From positions 62,001-126,000 of the forward strand of contig NZ_BMHV01000009.1 of assembly GCF_014641495.1 (NCBI RefSeq): a stretch of 64,000 nucleotides of DNA. Reading direction: 5' to 3'. The notes under the pieces were generated by a model that was not told the DNA's origin, ran no database searches, and was given only the letters and a program-made list of their open reading frames with translations. Origin of the DNA: Terasakiella brassicae. Its GTDB lineage: Bacteria; Pseudomonadota; Alphaproteobacteria; Rhodospirillales; Terasakiellaceae. Positions within the stretch are counted from its first letter, which is position 1. Each line of letters opens with the position of its first letter. The translations under genes were made by a program, and so were the position numbers. Positions 53,151-62,317 of this stretch are shown piece after piece.

Positions 53151-53188
53151 AAAATGTAACATGACTTTGCTATCATACCCGCTAAAAT

Positions 53189-53205
53189 GTTACACTCTTG
53201 TGACA
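53189..53205. promoter_or_regulatory. PHO-box-like repeat upstream of the CHAD gene
   Basis: On the minus strand TGTCAC and TGTAAC recur exactly 11 bases apart, the spacing of a PhoB box (CTGTCAT-N4-CTGTCAT). Match to the consensus is only partial (5/7 and 4/7). An inverted TGTAACA copy lies at about 53155-53161. Confidence 0.25.
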
Positions 53206-53227
53206 TGCAGAGGGGAAAGGCGGGACA

Positions 53228-54844
53228 ATGATCGTAGAAACCAGATACTACGCACTTGGAAATGAACATAGCGCGCAGGAATGGAGCAGCATCGTTGCAA
53301 CCTTGGCCCAAGGACAAAAGTCAGGGGAACAGGTGGTTGAACAAACCTATCTTGATACCTTTGACTGGGCCTTGTGCCGTAACGATATCTCATTCATCTA
53401 CGAACAAACCGATGCAAGCCATTTACGGATCATGACTGATCAACGAGGGGTAAAAACACCAGCCCCTCAAACCGTCGAACACCTTCCGGTCTTTCCTGAC
53501 GATATCCCCGCTGGAAAGATGCAAAAGACCATTGCCAAAATGGTTGGGTTACGTGCGCTTATCCCCTTGGCGCAGCTTAAATCCGAACAGATCATTATTC
53601 ATGTCGAAGATAAAAAAGGGCGTGTGCGTATCCGTCTTGTTGTTGAAGTCAACTTCCAACGCCCGGCCCCCCGGCGTAAAATGCTGGAATTGGGCTGTCG
53701 TCTGCGTATTGAATGTCTGAAAGGATACGAAAAAGATTTCGCCAAAACCTTACCCCGTTTTGCAGGACTGACACCGTCCAGTCAGAAAGTCTTTTTTGGA
53801 CAAATCATGGAAAATATCGGGAAAACTCCGATGGATTATTCCAGTAAATTAAAGATCAAGCTGGACCGTGATATGCGTGCCGATGAGGCCTTGAAGACCA
53901 TTCTAAAAGACCAACTTGCACAAATTGAAACCAACATTGACGGCACCATTGCCAACACCGATACGGAATTTTTACATGATTTGCGGGTTGCCGTTCGCCG
54001 TTCGCGCAGCGCCCTCAGTCGCTTGAAAGGGGTTCTTCCCCCCAGTATCCAAGATCGTTTTTCACAGGAACTGGCGTGGATCGGTTCCATCACAACCCCG
54101 GTGCGTGATCTGGATGTTTATCTTCTGGATTATCCGAAATACCGGGACCAGCTTTCCCCGCAACAACAGGAAAACCTGCAACCCTTATATTACTTCCTGT
54201 TAAAACAACATGAAATGGCCCGCCACGAACTGATTGACAACCTCAACAGTCGTCGTTTTCGCGATTTTTTGGTGAAATGGCGGGCCTTTTTGGACAAACC
54301 GGTCCCCCAACGTCCCAGTGCCCCGGTTGCCGCACAGGAAATCGGTACCATTGCCGACAAACGTATCTGGAAAACCTATACCCGCGTTATCGCAGAAGGC
54401 AGCGCGATTCACGAAGACACCCCGGCCGCAGCCTTACATGATTTGCGCAAAACCTGCAAAAAACTGCGTTACCTGTTAGAATTTTTCGCCAGTCTTTACC
54501 CTGCAAACCAGGTCAGTGAATTGGTCAAAACATTAAAAGGCTTGCAGGAAAACCTCGGTGATTTTCAGGATTTGGATGTGCAGGCGGGAAAATTACATGA
54601 TTTCTCGGCTCAGATGATGCAGGACGGCGAAGATCGACCGCAAGTCTTCATGTCAATGGGGGTCCTGGTTGAAGGTTTTATGAGCAAAAAAGAAATTGTG
54701 CGCACTGAATTTGCCGAACGCTTTGCCTCTTTTTCCTCAAAAGCCGTTGAAAAAGACTTCCGCCAATTGGTGAATAAAGACAAAGCAGGCAAACAGAAAG
54801 TCGCCCTGAAGGCCCATATCGAAAATGACGAGACGGTTTCTTAA
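53228..54844 (+). CDS. CYTH-CHAD domain protein
   Basis: A protein of 538 residues. An N-terminal CYTH-like domain (about 1-205) is followed by a CHAD domain (about 220-520) with the two conserved histidine helices HDLRVAVRRSRSALSRLK and LHDLRKTCKKLRYLLEF. CHAD domains bind polyphosphate. The CYTH signature is degenerate: ExExK is VETRYY, so the catalytic Glu and Lys are replaced by Arg and Tyr. The domain probably binds rather than hydrolyses. Its stop overlaps the convergent gene in a shared TTAA. Confidence 0.88.
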   Translation: MIVETRYYALGNEHSAQEWSSIVATLAQGQKSGEQVVEQTYLDTFDWALCRNDISFIYEQTDASHLRIMTDQRGVKTPAPQTVEHLPVFPDDIPAGKMQKTIAKMVGLRALIPLAQLKSEQIIIHVEDKKGRVRIRLVVEVNFQRPAPRRKMLELGCRLRIECLKGYEKDFAKTLPRFAGLTPSSQKVFFGQIMENIGKTPMDYSSKLKIKLDRDMRADEALKTILKDQLAQIETNIDGTIANTDTEFLHDLRVAVRRSRSALSRLKGVLPPSIQDRFSQELAWIGSITTPVRDLDVYLLDYPKYRDQLSPQQQENLQPLYYFLLKQHEMARHELIDNLNSRRFRDFLVKWRAFLDKPVPQRPSAPVAAQEIGTIADKRIWKTYTRVIAEGSAIHEDTPAAALHDLRKTCKKLRYLLEFFASLYPANQVSELVKTLKGLQENLGDFQDLDVQAGKLHDFSAQMMQDGEDRPQVFMSMGVLVEGFMSKKEIVRTEFAERFASFSSKAVEKDFRQLVNKDKAGKQKVALKAHIENDETVS

Positions 54845-56373
54845 GAATATTCCTCTCTCAAGGTCGTTTGAACCGTCTTTAAAACCTGTTGCCAATTGCC
54901 AAATTCCTGCTGGCGGAACAGACGGATACTGTCATACCAATAACTGTGCGTTGTCTCTTCCTGCCAGCGCCAATCCGCACATTGATCCAGCAACAACCAC
55001 ACCGGCTTGCCCATTGCCGCCGCCAGATGGGCAACGGCTGTATCCACACTGATCACCAGATCCAATTTGGCAATTAACGCGGCTGTATCCCCAAAATCCT
55101 GCAGACGATCTGTCACATCAATCAAATGGTCGCCCTTGGGCAGTGGGGCGTTTGCATCCACCTGTAAAGAAACCCAATCCAGATGCGCCAATGTAAACAG
55201 ATCGGCAAACTGGCCCAGATCAATAGATCGCAAGTGATCTCGCAAATGTGCCGCCCCCCCGTGCCATGCAAAACCGATCTTGGGTTTCTCATTTGTCTGC
55301 AAACCTTGAAATCCGTCATAAGGCGCGCGTAAATATCCCTCACGGTGAGGCATACGTTGCACGCTGATATCCATAAAGATTGCCAAATCCATCAGATAAG
55401 ACTGGTAATCGAAAGCATTCGGGTTTTCCACCGTTTCACAGACCGTAATTTGCGGGATAGATTGCGCAATCAAACGGCATAAACTTTTGCGACACAAAAA
55501 AGTGACCTTCGCCCCACGTGCCGCCAGTTCAATAAGAAAACGTGAAAACTGAATAACATCGCCTGCACCCTGCTCGCAATAAACCAGAATATCTTTGTCT
55601 GTAATCTCTTCTCCGTTCCATACAGGAACACGGCTTTCAGGACTCGAATTTGAAATTTTCACACCGTCATAACGCACACGATATTTTTGAAAGCCTTCTT
55701 TCAAACGGCCCTGTTTCAGCAAAACATGGGCATCGCGCAAGGCCAATTGTTGATTATTCACACCATAGGCTTTGGCCAGATTTAGAAAATGAGCCGCCTT
55801 GTCAAACTCGCCGATCTCTTCAAAGAAAACGTGTAAATGCAGGTAACTTTCCCCATGCATGGGATCCAGTGACAAGGCACGAAAATAAGAGGAAATGGCA
55901 GCACGTGGATTGCCACTATCGCGTTGTGCCGCGCCCAAAACCCGCCAAATTTCAACCCGCTCCGGGTCGTCCTTTAAAGAACGTTGCGCACATTGCAGGG
56001 CCGCCACATAGTTTTTTCCCATGTAAAAGACAACAGCCAAATCCCCCCAGTACTGTGGACTTGCAGACGTTTTATCTTCCAACCGGGCCAAAAACGGGCG
56101 CACCTGTGCCGTCTCGCCGGTTTTTGCCAGCAGATAGCACATAAAGGCCATCGTTTCGCACGTTTCATTCCCGGCAGACAAAAGCCGGTTTGTCATCTCA
56201 AACGCGCGTTGATTATCGCCTTCGACATAAGTCAATCGGGCGTGTGCCAACAAAACATGCACGTTGTCTTGTGGCAACTTCATCAATAAATTACGTGCAT
56301 CCTGTACTTGTCCACGGCTTAGACAGGACAAGACATAGGCAATCGCTTCGCTGAGTGTCAGTTCTTTTTTCAT
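54841..56373 (-). CDS. TPR protein with C-terminal glycosyltransferase-9-like domain
   Basis: About 510 residues. TPR repeats cover about 5-215 (for example RVEIWRVLGAAQRDSGNPRAAISSYFRALSLDP). The C-terminal half resembles GT-B heptosyltransferase-like domains, with ILVYCEQGAGDVIQFSRFL, KIGFAWHGGAAH and DLVISVDTAVAHLAAAMGKPVW. In alphaproteobacteria such proteins often take part in surface or flagellar glycosylation, but nothing adjacent shows this. The ATG at 56373 is preferred to a TTG at 56397. Confidence 0.82.
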   Translation of the reverse strand: MKKELTLSEAIAYVLSCLSRGQVQDARNLLMKLPQDNVHVLLAHARLTYVEGDNQRAFEMTNRLLSAGNETCETMAFMCYLLAKTGETAQVRPFLARLEDKTSASPQYWGDLAVVFYMGKNYVAALQCAQRSLKDDPERVEIWRVLGAAQRDSGNPRAAISSYFRALSLDPMHGESYLHLHVFFEEIGEFDKAAHFLNLAKAYGVNNQQLALRDAHVLLKQGRLKEGFQKYRVRYDGVKISNSSPESRVPVWNGEEITDKDILVYCEQGAGDVIQFSRFLIELAARGAKVTFLCRKSLCRLIAQSIPQITVCETVENPNAFDYQSYLMDLAIFMDISVQRMPHREGYLRAPYDGFQGLQTNEKPKIGFAWHGGAAHLRDHLRSIDLGQFADLFTLAHLDWVSLQVDANAPLPKGDHLIDVTDRLQDFGDTAALIAKLDLVISVDTAVAHLAAAMGKPVWLLLDQCADWRWQEETTHSYWYDSIRLFRQQEFGNWQQVLKTVQTTLREEYS

Positions 56374-56404
56374 AAGGGCCAGCTTAGCCGATTTCAATCA
56401 AAAG

Positions 56405-56435
56405 AAAAGGCTCCTGCATCAACAGGAGCCTTTTT
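56405..56435. terminator. bidirectional terminator
   Basis: GGCTCCTG/CAGGAGCC stem with loop CATCAA and flanking A- and T-runs, downstream of the minus-strand CoA-ester lyase gene. Confidence 0.8.
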
Positions 56436-56456
56436 AAATCAGATATATAAAGCGAT

Positions 56457-57338
56457 TTAAGCGCCAGCTTCCATCTTCACAATTGCTTCTGCCTGTGCCA
56501 CCACTTGTTTTGCGGTAACCACATGCAGGTTTTCAATCAGTTTGCCATCCACGACGACCACGCCTTTGCCTTCTTTTTCCGCATCCGCATGGGCGGCAAT
56601 AATCTTTTTGGACCATTCCACTTCCGCATCGGACGGACCAAAGATTTCATTGGCTTTTGCAACTGTTTTCGGATGGATCAACGTTTTCCCGTCAAAGCCG
56701 AGCTCTTGGCCCTGCTTGCAATGTTCCACAAAACCTTCATCATCGGACAGATCCAGATAAACACCGTCCAGAATTGCAATACCGGCAGCGCGGGCGGCCA
56801 AAATACAAACGTTCAAAGACATCATAAAGGGCAGCCGCATCGGGGTATGGGCACAGCGCAATTCTTTCGCCAAATCCGAGGTTCCCATCACGAAACCGCC
56901 CATACGATCGGTCGAATCGGCAATTTCTTCGGCATGCAGCATACCGCGCGGGGTTTCCATCATGCACCAGATTTTCATCTCGGCAGGGGCACCGGCGCCA
57001 TCCATGATCGCTTCGACCTGACGAACCGTGTCTGCGCTTTCCACCTTCGGCAATAAAATCGCATCCGCACCGGATGTAGAAGCCGCAACGATATCGTCAT
57101 AGCCCCACGGCGTGTTTAAACCGTTTGTCCGGATAAGAATTTCACGCATGCCGTAGCCGCCTTCTTTGACGGCATCTACAATTTGTTGGCGCGCGACTTC
57201 CTTGGCATCCGGGGCGACGGCATCTTCAAGATCAAGGATCAAACCATCAGCGGGAAGGGTACGCCCCTTTTCCAGTGCACGGGCATTAGAACCCGGCATA
57301 TAGAGGACACTACGACGAGGACGTGCTGTTGCAGCCAT
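56457..57338 (-). CDS. CoA-ester lyase of the HpcH/CitE family (malyl-CoA lyase-like)
   Basis: About 293 residues, TIM-barrel lyase. RRSVLYMPGSNARALEKG near the N-terminus binds CoA. LILDLEDAVAPDAK and the later MMETPRGMLHAEEI supply the metal-ligand Glu and Asp, and FDGKTLIHPKTVAKAN lies near the end. Relatives cleave malyl-CoA, citramalyl-CoA or citryl-CoA to a CoA ester and an oxoacid; which one cannot be told from sequence alone. AAAGGAA lies nine bases before the ATG at 57338. Divergent from pdxY. Confidence 0.85.
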   Translation of the reverse strand: MAATARPRRSVLYMPGSNARALEKGRTLPADGLILDLEDAVAPDAKEVARQQIVDAVKEGGYGMREILIRTNGLNTPWGYDDIVAASTSGADAILLPKVESADTVRQVEAIMDGAGAPAEMKIWCMMETPRGMLHAEEIADSTDRMGGFVMGTSDLAKELRCAHTPMRLPFMMSLNVCILAARAAGIAILDGVYLDLSDDEGFVEHCKQGQELGFDGKTLIHPKTVAKANEIFGPSDAEVEWSKKIIAAHADAEKEGKGVVVVDGKLIENLHVVTAKQVVAQAEAIVKMEAGA

Positions 57339-57470
57339 TGGACTATTTCCTTTGCAGTTAAGTTTTCTGTTATTTCGCAATTGCGGAAAAATATAAACAA
57401 AAGTTTCTCATTGGCAAGCCCGCATGATGGGGTATAACTGCAAGAAAACAGCCTAAAAGAATGTAAGCGT

Positions 57471-58322
57471 ATGAGCATCTTATCAATTCAATCCTCTGTC
57501 GCCGTTGGTCATGTCGGAAATTCGGCTGCCGTCTTTCCCTTGCAACGCCTTGGTTTTGAAGTCTGGGCCGTCCCGACTGTTTTGTTCTCAAACCATCCGG
57601 GTTACGATTCCCATGCCGGTGCTGCGGTTCCCATTGAAACCATGCGTGCGATGGTCGACGGGATCGACAATCTGGATCATTTCGCCCATTGCGAGGCAAT
57701 CTTATCGGGCTATCTTGGCAACGTAAAAGCCGGGCGATTCGTCCTTGAAACGGTTGAACGCATCAAAGGTATTAACAAAGACACCCTTTATTTTTGTGAT
57801 CCTGTGGTTGGCGATATGACACGCCGCCTCTATGTCAAAGATGAAGTCGCGGCCTTTGTTCGCGATGAATTAGTCCAGCATGCGGATATTCTCGCCCCTA
57901 ATGCTTTTGAACTGAAATACCTCAGCGGGCGTTCGCAAGAGACCTTAAGCGATGCCATGTTTGCGGCAGATGCCCTGCGCGCACGCGGGCCAAAAACCAT
58001 TTTAATCACCTCGTTGCGCGGGCGAAAAGGCAACACCCCAACCCTGTCCAATGTCATTGTCAGTGACCAGGGTGCCTGGCGTGTCACCGTTCCACAACGG
58101 GCCTTGCGGGCAAAAGGCACCGGCGACACCTTCGCCGCCCTGTTTCTTGCCCATCATTTGCGCGGTGAAACAGCGCAGCAGGCATTAGAACTGGCAACCT
58201 CGACCCTGTACGGTATTATCGATGACACACTGCGCCATGATAGCGACGAACTCCGCCTGATTGACGCCCAAGCCGAATATCTCCACCCCAGTTTTTATAT
58301 TGATGCCGTCAGGATCGGATAA
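57471..58322 (+). CDS. pdxY: pyridoxal kinase PdxY
   Basis: A protein of 283 residues of the ribokinase-like fold. SILSIQSSVAVGHVGNSAAVFPLQRLG at the N-terminus, FCDPVVGD in the middle and KGTGDTFAALFLAHHL with the catalytic Asp are the PdxY/PdxK signature. It phosphorylates pyridoxal to PLP, the cofactor that MdeA needs, though the two loci are separate. The stop codon directly abuts the cobU start, so the genes are probably co-transcribed. Confidence 0.93.
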   Translation: MSILSIQSSVAVGHVGNSAAVFPLQRLGFEVWAVPTVLFSNHPGYDSHAGAAVPIETMRAMVDGIDNLDHFAHCEAILSGYLGNVKAGRFVLETVERIKGINKDTLYFCDPVVGDMTRRLYVKDEVAAFVRDELVQHADILAPNAFELKYLSGRSQETLSDAMFAADALRARGPKTILITSLRGRKGNTPTLSNVIVSDQGAWRVTVPQRALRAKGTGDTFAALFLAHHLRGETAQQALELATSTLYGIIDDTLRHDSDELRLIDAQAEYLHPSFYIDAVRIG

Positions 58323-58817
58323 ATGATTACACTTGTTTTAGGTGGCGCACGATCCGGGAAATCGGCTTATGCAGAAAAAATAATCGAGGATTTAGGCGGT
58401 GGGACCTACCTTGCCACCTCGCGCGTTTGGGATGCGGAAATGGCGGAACGGGTGCAAATTCATCAGGCCCGGCGCAACGATCTATGGCACACCATTGAAG
58501 AACCGGTCGCAATTCACGACATCATAGCCAACACAGACAAACCCCTGCTCGCCGATTGTCTGACCTTGTGGCTGTCCAATCTGATGGAGATGGAAGCCGA
58601 TATCGATCAGGAAACCGAACAGCTTTGTCGTGCCCTGAAAATGGCAAAACAGGACATTGTACTGGTATCCAATGAAGTTGGACTGGGCATTGTGCCCGAT
58701 AATGCCTTGGCGCGAAAATTTCGTGATTTGGCAGGCAAAATTAATCAAACGGTAGCGCAAACCGCCGATCGTGTGATATTTGTCGCAGCCGGACTTCCCC
58801 TCATCATGAAAGAATAA
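58323..58817 (+). CDS. cobU: adenosylcobinamide kinase/guanylyltransferase CobU
   Basis: A protein of 164 residues. P-loop GGARSGKSAYAE (about 7-18), ATSRVWDAEMAERVQIHQARR with the guanylylated histidine, and LLADCLTLWLSNLM are all CobU/CobP features. It acts in nucleotide loop assembly of cobalamin. No other corrin genes are in the window except the CobW-type GTPase three bases downstream. Confidence 0.93.
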   Translation: MITLVLGGARSGKSAYAEKIIEDLGGGTYLATSRVWDAEMAERVQIHQARRNDLWHTIEEPVAIHDIIANTDKPLLADCLTLWLSNLMEMEADIDQETEQLCRALKMAKQDIVLVSNEVGLGIVPDNALARKFRDLAGKINQTVAQTADRVIFVAAGLPLIMKE

Positions 58818-58820
58818 CCC

Positions 58821-59888
58821 ATGAAAATACCTGCAACTGTCATTACCGGTTTTTTAGGCGCCGGTAAAACCACCTTGATCCGCCATCTGTTGGAAAATGC
58901 CAATGGTAAAAAAATTGCGTTGGTGATTAACGAATTCGGTGATTTGGGTGTTGATCGCGAAATGGTTAAAGGGTGTGGCATTGCAGGCTGTGAAGACGAA
59001 GATGGCAACGACAATGTAATTGAACTGGCAAATGGGTGTATCTGCTGCACTGTCGCGGATGAATTTCTGCCAACGATGGAAGCCCTTTTGGAACGCGACA
59101 ATCTGCCGGACCATATTGTCATTGAAACCTCTGGCCTTGCCCTGCCCAAACCGCTGGTCAAAGCGTTCAATTGGCCCGAGATTAAAACCCGTGTAACCGT
59201 GGATGGTGTGGTCACCGTCATTGATACCCATGCCGTTGACATGGGGCGTTTTGCCGATGATGAAGCCACCATACAAAAGGTTCGTGAAAGCGATGAAAGT
59301 CTGGATCACGACAACCCGTTGGAAGAATTGTTCGAAGACCAGTTGCAATGCGCCGATATGGTCTTGCTGAACAAAACCGATCTTGTCGAAGCTACACGCC
59401 TGACAGAAATTAAATCCGATTTACAGGCCCGCGTGCGTGACCATGTCAAATTTATTGAAACCGATCATGGTCAGGTTGACCCGGCCATCCTGTTGGGGTT
59501 GGATGCGGCGGCGGAAGACGACTTGCATCATCGCCATTCCCATCACGAACACGATGACCACGATGATGATGACGACCATGACCATCATCACGACCACAGC
59601 CATGATGAATTTGAAAGTTTCTCTGTCTCGCTTGGTCCGATTGCAGACCCGGTCGATCTGGAAAACAAATTGCTGGCGCTTGTCGATGCCCATGATATTT
59701 TGCGGATCAAAGGCTTCCTTGATGTCCCCGGTAAACCGATGCGCCATGTCGTGCAGGGTGTAGGACCGCGTTTCCAACGCTATTTCGACCGCCCGTGGGC
59801 AAATGACGAACCGCGCACCAGTCAACTTGTGATTATCGGAAAGCATGGGCTGGACAAAACAGCTATTGAAGAAGCCCTTGCGTCATAA
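58821..59888 (+). CDS. CobW-family (COG0523) metal chaperone GTPase
   Basis: A protein of 355 residues. Walker A TGFLGAGKTTL (about 8-18), the metal-binding CxCC motif in NGCICC (about 73-78), and guanine-specificity LNKTDLV (about 183-189) define the family. A histidine- and aspartate-rich loop (about 236-264, some 30 residues) likely buffers Zn2+ or Co2+. A CobW C-terminal domain follows. The name CobW is historical: many members serve zinc. The gene lies three bases after cobU, which favours a cobalt role here. Confidence 0.88.
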   Translation: MKIPATVITGFLGAGKTTLIRHLLENANGKKIALVINEFGDLGVDREMVKGCGIAGCEDEDGNDNVIELANGCICCTVADEFLPTMEALLERDNLPDHIVIETSGLALPKPLVKAFNWPEIKTRVTVDGVVTVIDTHAVDMGRFADDEATIQKVRESDESLDHDNPLEELFEDQLQCADMVLLNKTDLVEATRLTEIKSDLQARVRDHVKFIETDHGQVDPAILLGLDAAAEDDLHHRHSHHEHDDHDDDDDHDHHHDHSHDEFESFSVSLGPIADPVDLENKLLALVDAHDILRIKGFLDVPGKPMRHVVQGVGPRFQRYFDRPWANDEPRTSQLVIIGKHGLDKTAIEEALAS

Positions 59889-59994
59889 GCAAAAACAGTC
59901 ACCTTATCCTATTAGATAAATTACAAAAAAATGTAACAAATGGTAGAAATGTCTATCATATGGAATCTATCTAAACAGGCTACAGGTCAAATAT

Positions 59995-60798
59995 TTGCGT
60001 TTAAAAGGTATCTTCGTTTCTGCAATTTTTCTGTTTTTTTCCGCTGGAACATATGCAAATGAAATCACATCCATTCATTTGCCGGAAGGCGTTCTGGCGG
60101 AAAAAACGGCGATTGGCTATATCGGTGCCTTCCCGGATATTTTAAACGAGGCCGCCCGAAGGCTGAAACGTCCAGTTGCCCTTTATGCCGGGCCGTGGAT
60201 ACGTTCACAAAAAAATGCACAACGCATCCCCGGAGCCGCCATAGCCCCGTTGACCCGTGTCCCGGAACGCGAAGATCAGTATGTCTGGGTAGAAGAAATT
60301 CTTCCGCTGAACCTCACCTTCCTGATTATGAGCGGCACAAACACCCAATATCAGAAGATGGACGACCTGATTGGAAAACGCATTGGTGTCTTGCGCGGAT
60401 CTGTTGCCGATGTCATCACGCGTAACCTGCCGGAGCTGCGCAAATATGTTGTGTTGTCCTCAACCGGTGAGTCGTTGAGCAAACTCTTGCAACATGGTCG
60501 GATCGACGGTTGGTTGATTTGGGACATCTACGGGCTGGAAAATATGCGCAGGCTTAATCTGGAACCCTTTATCAAAACAACTTTTTCCTATACCGTTGGC
60601 CCCCTTTATCTGGCAACAAACCCAAGCGTCAGTATAAAAGAAGTCCAACTCTGGCAACATACCCTTCGCGAGATGAAACAGGACGGAACCATTGCCAGAA
60701 TTATCCGCCAGCATTACGGCAACAAAATTGTTGCCGCCCTCAAAACAACACCGCCTTATTCGCCGGGTACACCAACAGACGTCGAATATTCAAAATGA
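59995..60798 (+). CDS. periplasmic solute-binding protein, family 3-like
   Basis: A protein of 267 residues with a signal peptide (1-21, ending AGTYA). The fold is type II binding protein: IGAFPDILNEAARRL, RVPEREDQYVWVEEILPLN, LIGKRIGVLRGSVAD and GTIARIIRQHYG match the amino-acid-type SBP_bac_3 family. The start codon is TTG; the next ATG would remove the signal peptide, so TTG is well supported. No transporter genes adjoin. The 3' end overlaps the convergent reductase gene by 43 bases. Confidence 0.8.
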   Translation: MRLKGIFVSAIFLFFSAGTYANEITSIHLPEGVLAEKTAIGYIGAFPDILNEAARRLKRPVALYAGPWIRSQKNAQRIPGAAIAPLTRVPEREDQYVWVEEILPLNLTFLIMSGTNTQYQKMDDLIGKRIGVLRGSVADVITRNLPELRKYVVLSSTGESLSKLLQHGRIDGWLIWDIYGLENMRRLNLEPFIKTTFSYTVGPLYLATNPSVSIKEVQLWQHTLREMKQDGTIARIIRQHYGNKIVAALKTTPPYSPGTPTDVEYSK

Positions 60799-61772
60799 AG
60801 TTCTTCATCAGGATATGCGTAAGCATGGGCGGAGCGTGCCGCCATTGCCGCTTCGGAAAAACCGCATAAAATCAGTTTGAGCTTGTTTTCATACGTCACA
60901 ATATCGCCCACGGCATACACCCCGGCCAAGCTGGTCGCCATAGATGTTGGATGGACACTGAGATGTTTTTTATCCAGTTCCAGTTCCCATTCTGCAATCG
61001 GGCCCAGATTTTGCGACAAACCGTAGAAGGCCAGCATGACATCAGCGCCGAGGTCGCGCGTATTACCGTCGAAATCTTTGACAACAACGGCCCTTAACTG
61101 ATCCCCATCACCTTTCAATCCGTCCAATTGATAAGGAACAACCAATTCGATTTTGCCATCTGCGGCCAATTGTTGCATCTGGGAAACACTTTCCGGCGCC
61201 GCGCGAAATTTCGGGCGGCGATGAACAACCTGCACGGATTTCGCAACATCGGCCAAAGACAGTGCCCAATCAACCGCACTGTCACCACCGCCAGCAATCA
61301 CGATGCGTTTATCGCGGAAATCCTCGCGTTTACGCACCATATAAAAGATGGATTTTCCTTCATATTGGGTCAACCCGTCCAGCGGCGGACGGTTTGGGCC
61401 AAACGCCCCGACACCGGCGGCAACGATAACCGCCTTGGCGTTGATTTGTGTCCCTTTGTCGGTTTCCAGATTAAAACTGCCATCTTCCTGCTTTTCAAGT
61501 TTGCTCACTTGTTGCGAAAGATGATAAACCGGATTGAAAGGAGCCGCCTGTTCTTCCAGCTTGTTAATCAGATCACCGCCTGTAATGGACGGATGGGCGG
61601 GAATATCATAAATTGGTTTTTCCGGGTACATGGCCGTACATTGCCCACCGATCATGTCCAGCGCATCAATAACATGGCAGTTCATTTTCAGCATACCACA
61701 TTCAAACACGGCAAACAGTCCGGTCGGGCCTGCGCCGATGATGGCAACGTCAGTTTTCTGCATCTCAGTCAT
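60756..61772 (-). CDS. ferredoxin-NADP reductase, thioredoxin-reductase-like type
   Basis: A protein of 338 residues. FAD motif VAIIGAGPTGLFA (about 8-20), the TrxR-like IGGQCTAMYPEKPIYDIPA segment and NADPH motif VIAGGGDSAVDWALSL near residue 155 define it. The CxxC of thioredoxin reductase is absent, as in FNR type 2. It passes electrons between NADP(H) and ferredoxin (FdxA is a candidate partner). Overlaps the convergent binding-protein gene. Confidence 0.92.
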   Translation of the reverse strand: MTEMQKTDVAIIGAGPTGLFAVFECGMLKMNCHVIDALDMIGGQCTAMYPEKPIYDIPAHPSITGGDLINKLEEQAAPFNPVYHLSQQVSKLEKQEDGSFNLETDKGTQINAKAVIVAAGVGAFGPNRPPLDGLTQYEGKSIFYMVRKREDFRDKRIVIAGGGDSAVDWALSLADVAKSVQVVHRRPKFRAAPESVSQMQQLAADGKIELVVPYQLDGLKGDGDQLRAVVVKDFDGNTRDLGADVMLAFYGLSQNLGPIAEWELELDKKHLSVHPTSMATSLAGVYAVGDIVTYENKLKLILCGFSEAAMAARSAHAYAYPDEELHFEYSTSVGVPGE

Positions 61773-61855
61773 TGATTTTAACCTTTTAAGAATTTACGAA
61801 CCAATTGGCCCTAAAATGCGATGAAAAAGAGGCCGAAGTCTAGTATTAAGTTGCC

Positions 61856-62317
61856 ATGAAAATAGAAATCAAAAACCAAAACGAAACCGAAGAAATTGCC
61901 CAGCGCCTTGCTGCCATTGCCCAACCCGGTGATGTAATCGCGCTGCATGGGGATTTAGGGGTTGGGAAATCCGTCTTTTCGCGCGCCTTTATCCGCGCCA
62001 TGACCACCCCGGATGAAGAAGTCCCCAGCCCGACATTTACCCTCGTTCAAATCTATGAGACCGAGGCATGTGAGCTTTATCATTTCGATATGTATCGCCT
62101 TGATGCCCCCGAAGACGGTTTAGAACTGGGGATCGAGGAAGCCTTTGGCGATGGGATTTCATTGATCGAATGGCCCTCCAAACTGGGGGCGTATCTGCCG
62201 TGGGATTGCCTAAACATCAAAATTTCCCATAACCCGGCAGACCAAAACGCCCGGCATTTTGAATTTTCGTCACAAGGTCGCTGGATCGAGCGCCTCAAGG
62301 AGATTGCCCTTGTCTGA
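61856..62317 (+). CDS. tsaE: tRNA threonylcarbamoyladenosine biosynthesis ATPase TsaE
   Basis: A protein of 153 residues. Walker A HGDLGVGKSVFSRAF and the conserved SPTFTLVQIYE and YHFDMYRLD are typical. TsaE powers the TsaD-TsaB complex that forms t6A37 in ANN-decoding tRNAs. It overlaps amgK by eight bases, the usual alphaproteobacterial order with amgK and murU. Confidence 0.93.
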   Translation: MKIEIKNQNETEEIAQRLAAIAQPGDVIALHGDLGVGKSVFSRAFIRAMTTPDEEVPSPTFTLVQIYETEACELYHFDMYRLDAPEDGLELGIEEAFGDGISLIEWPSKLGAYLPWDCLNIKISHNPADQNARHFEFSSQGRWIERLKEIALV

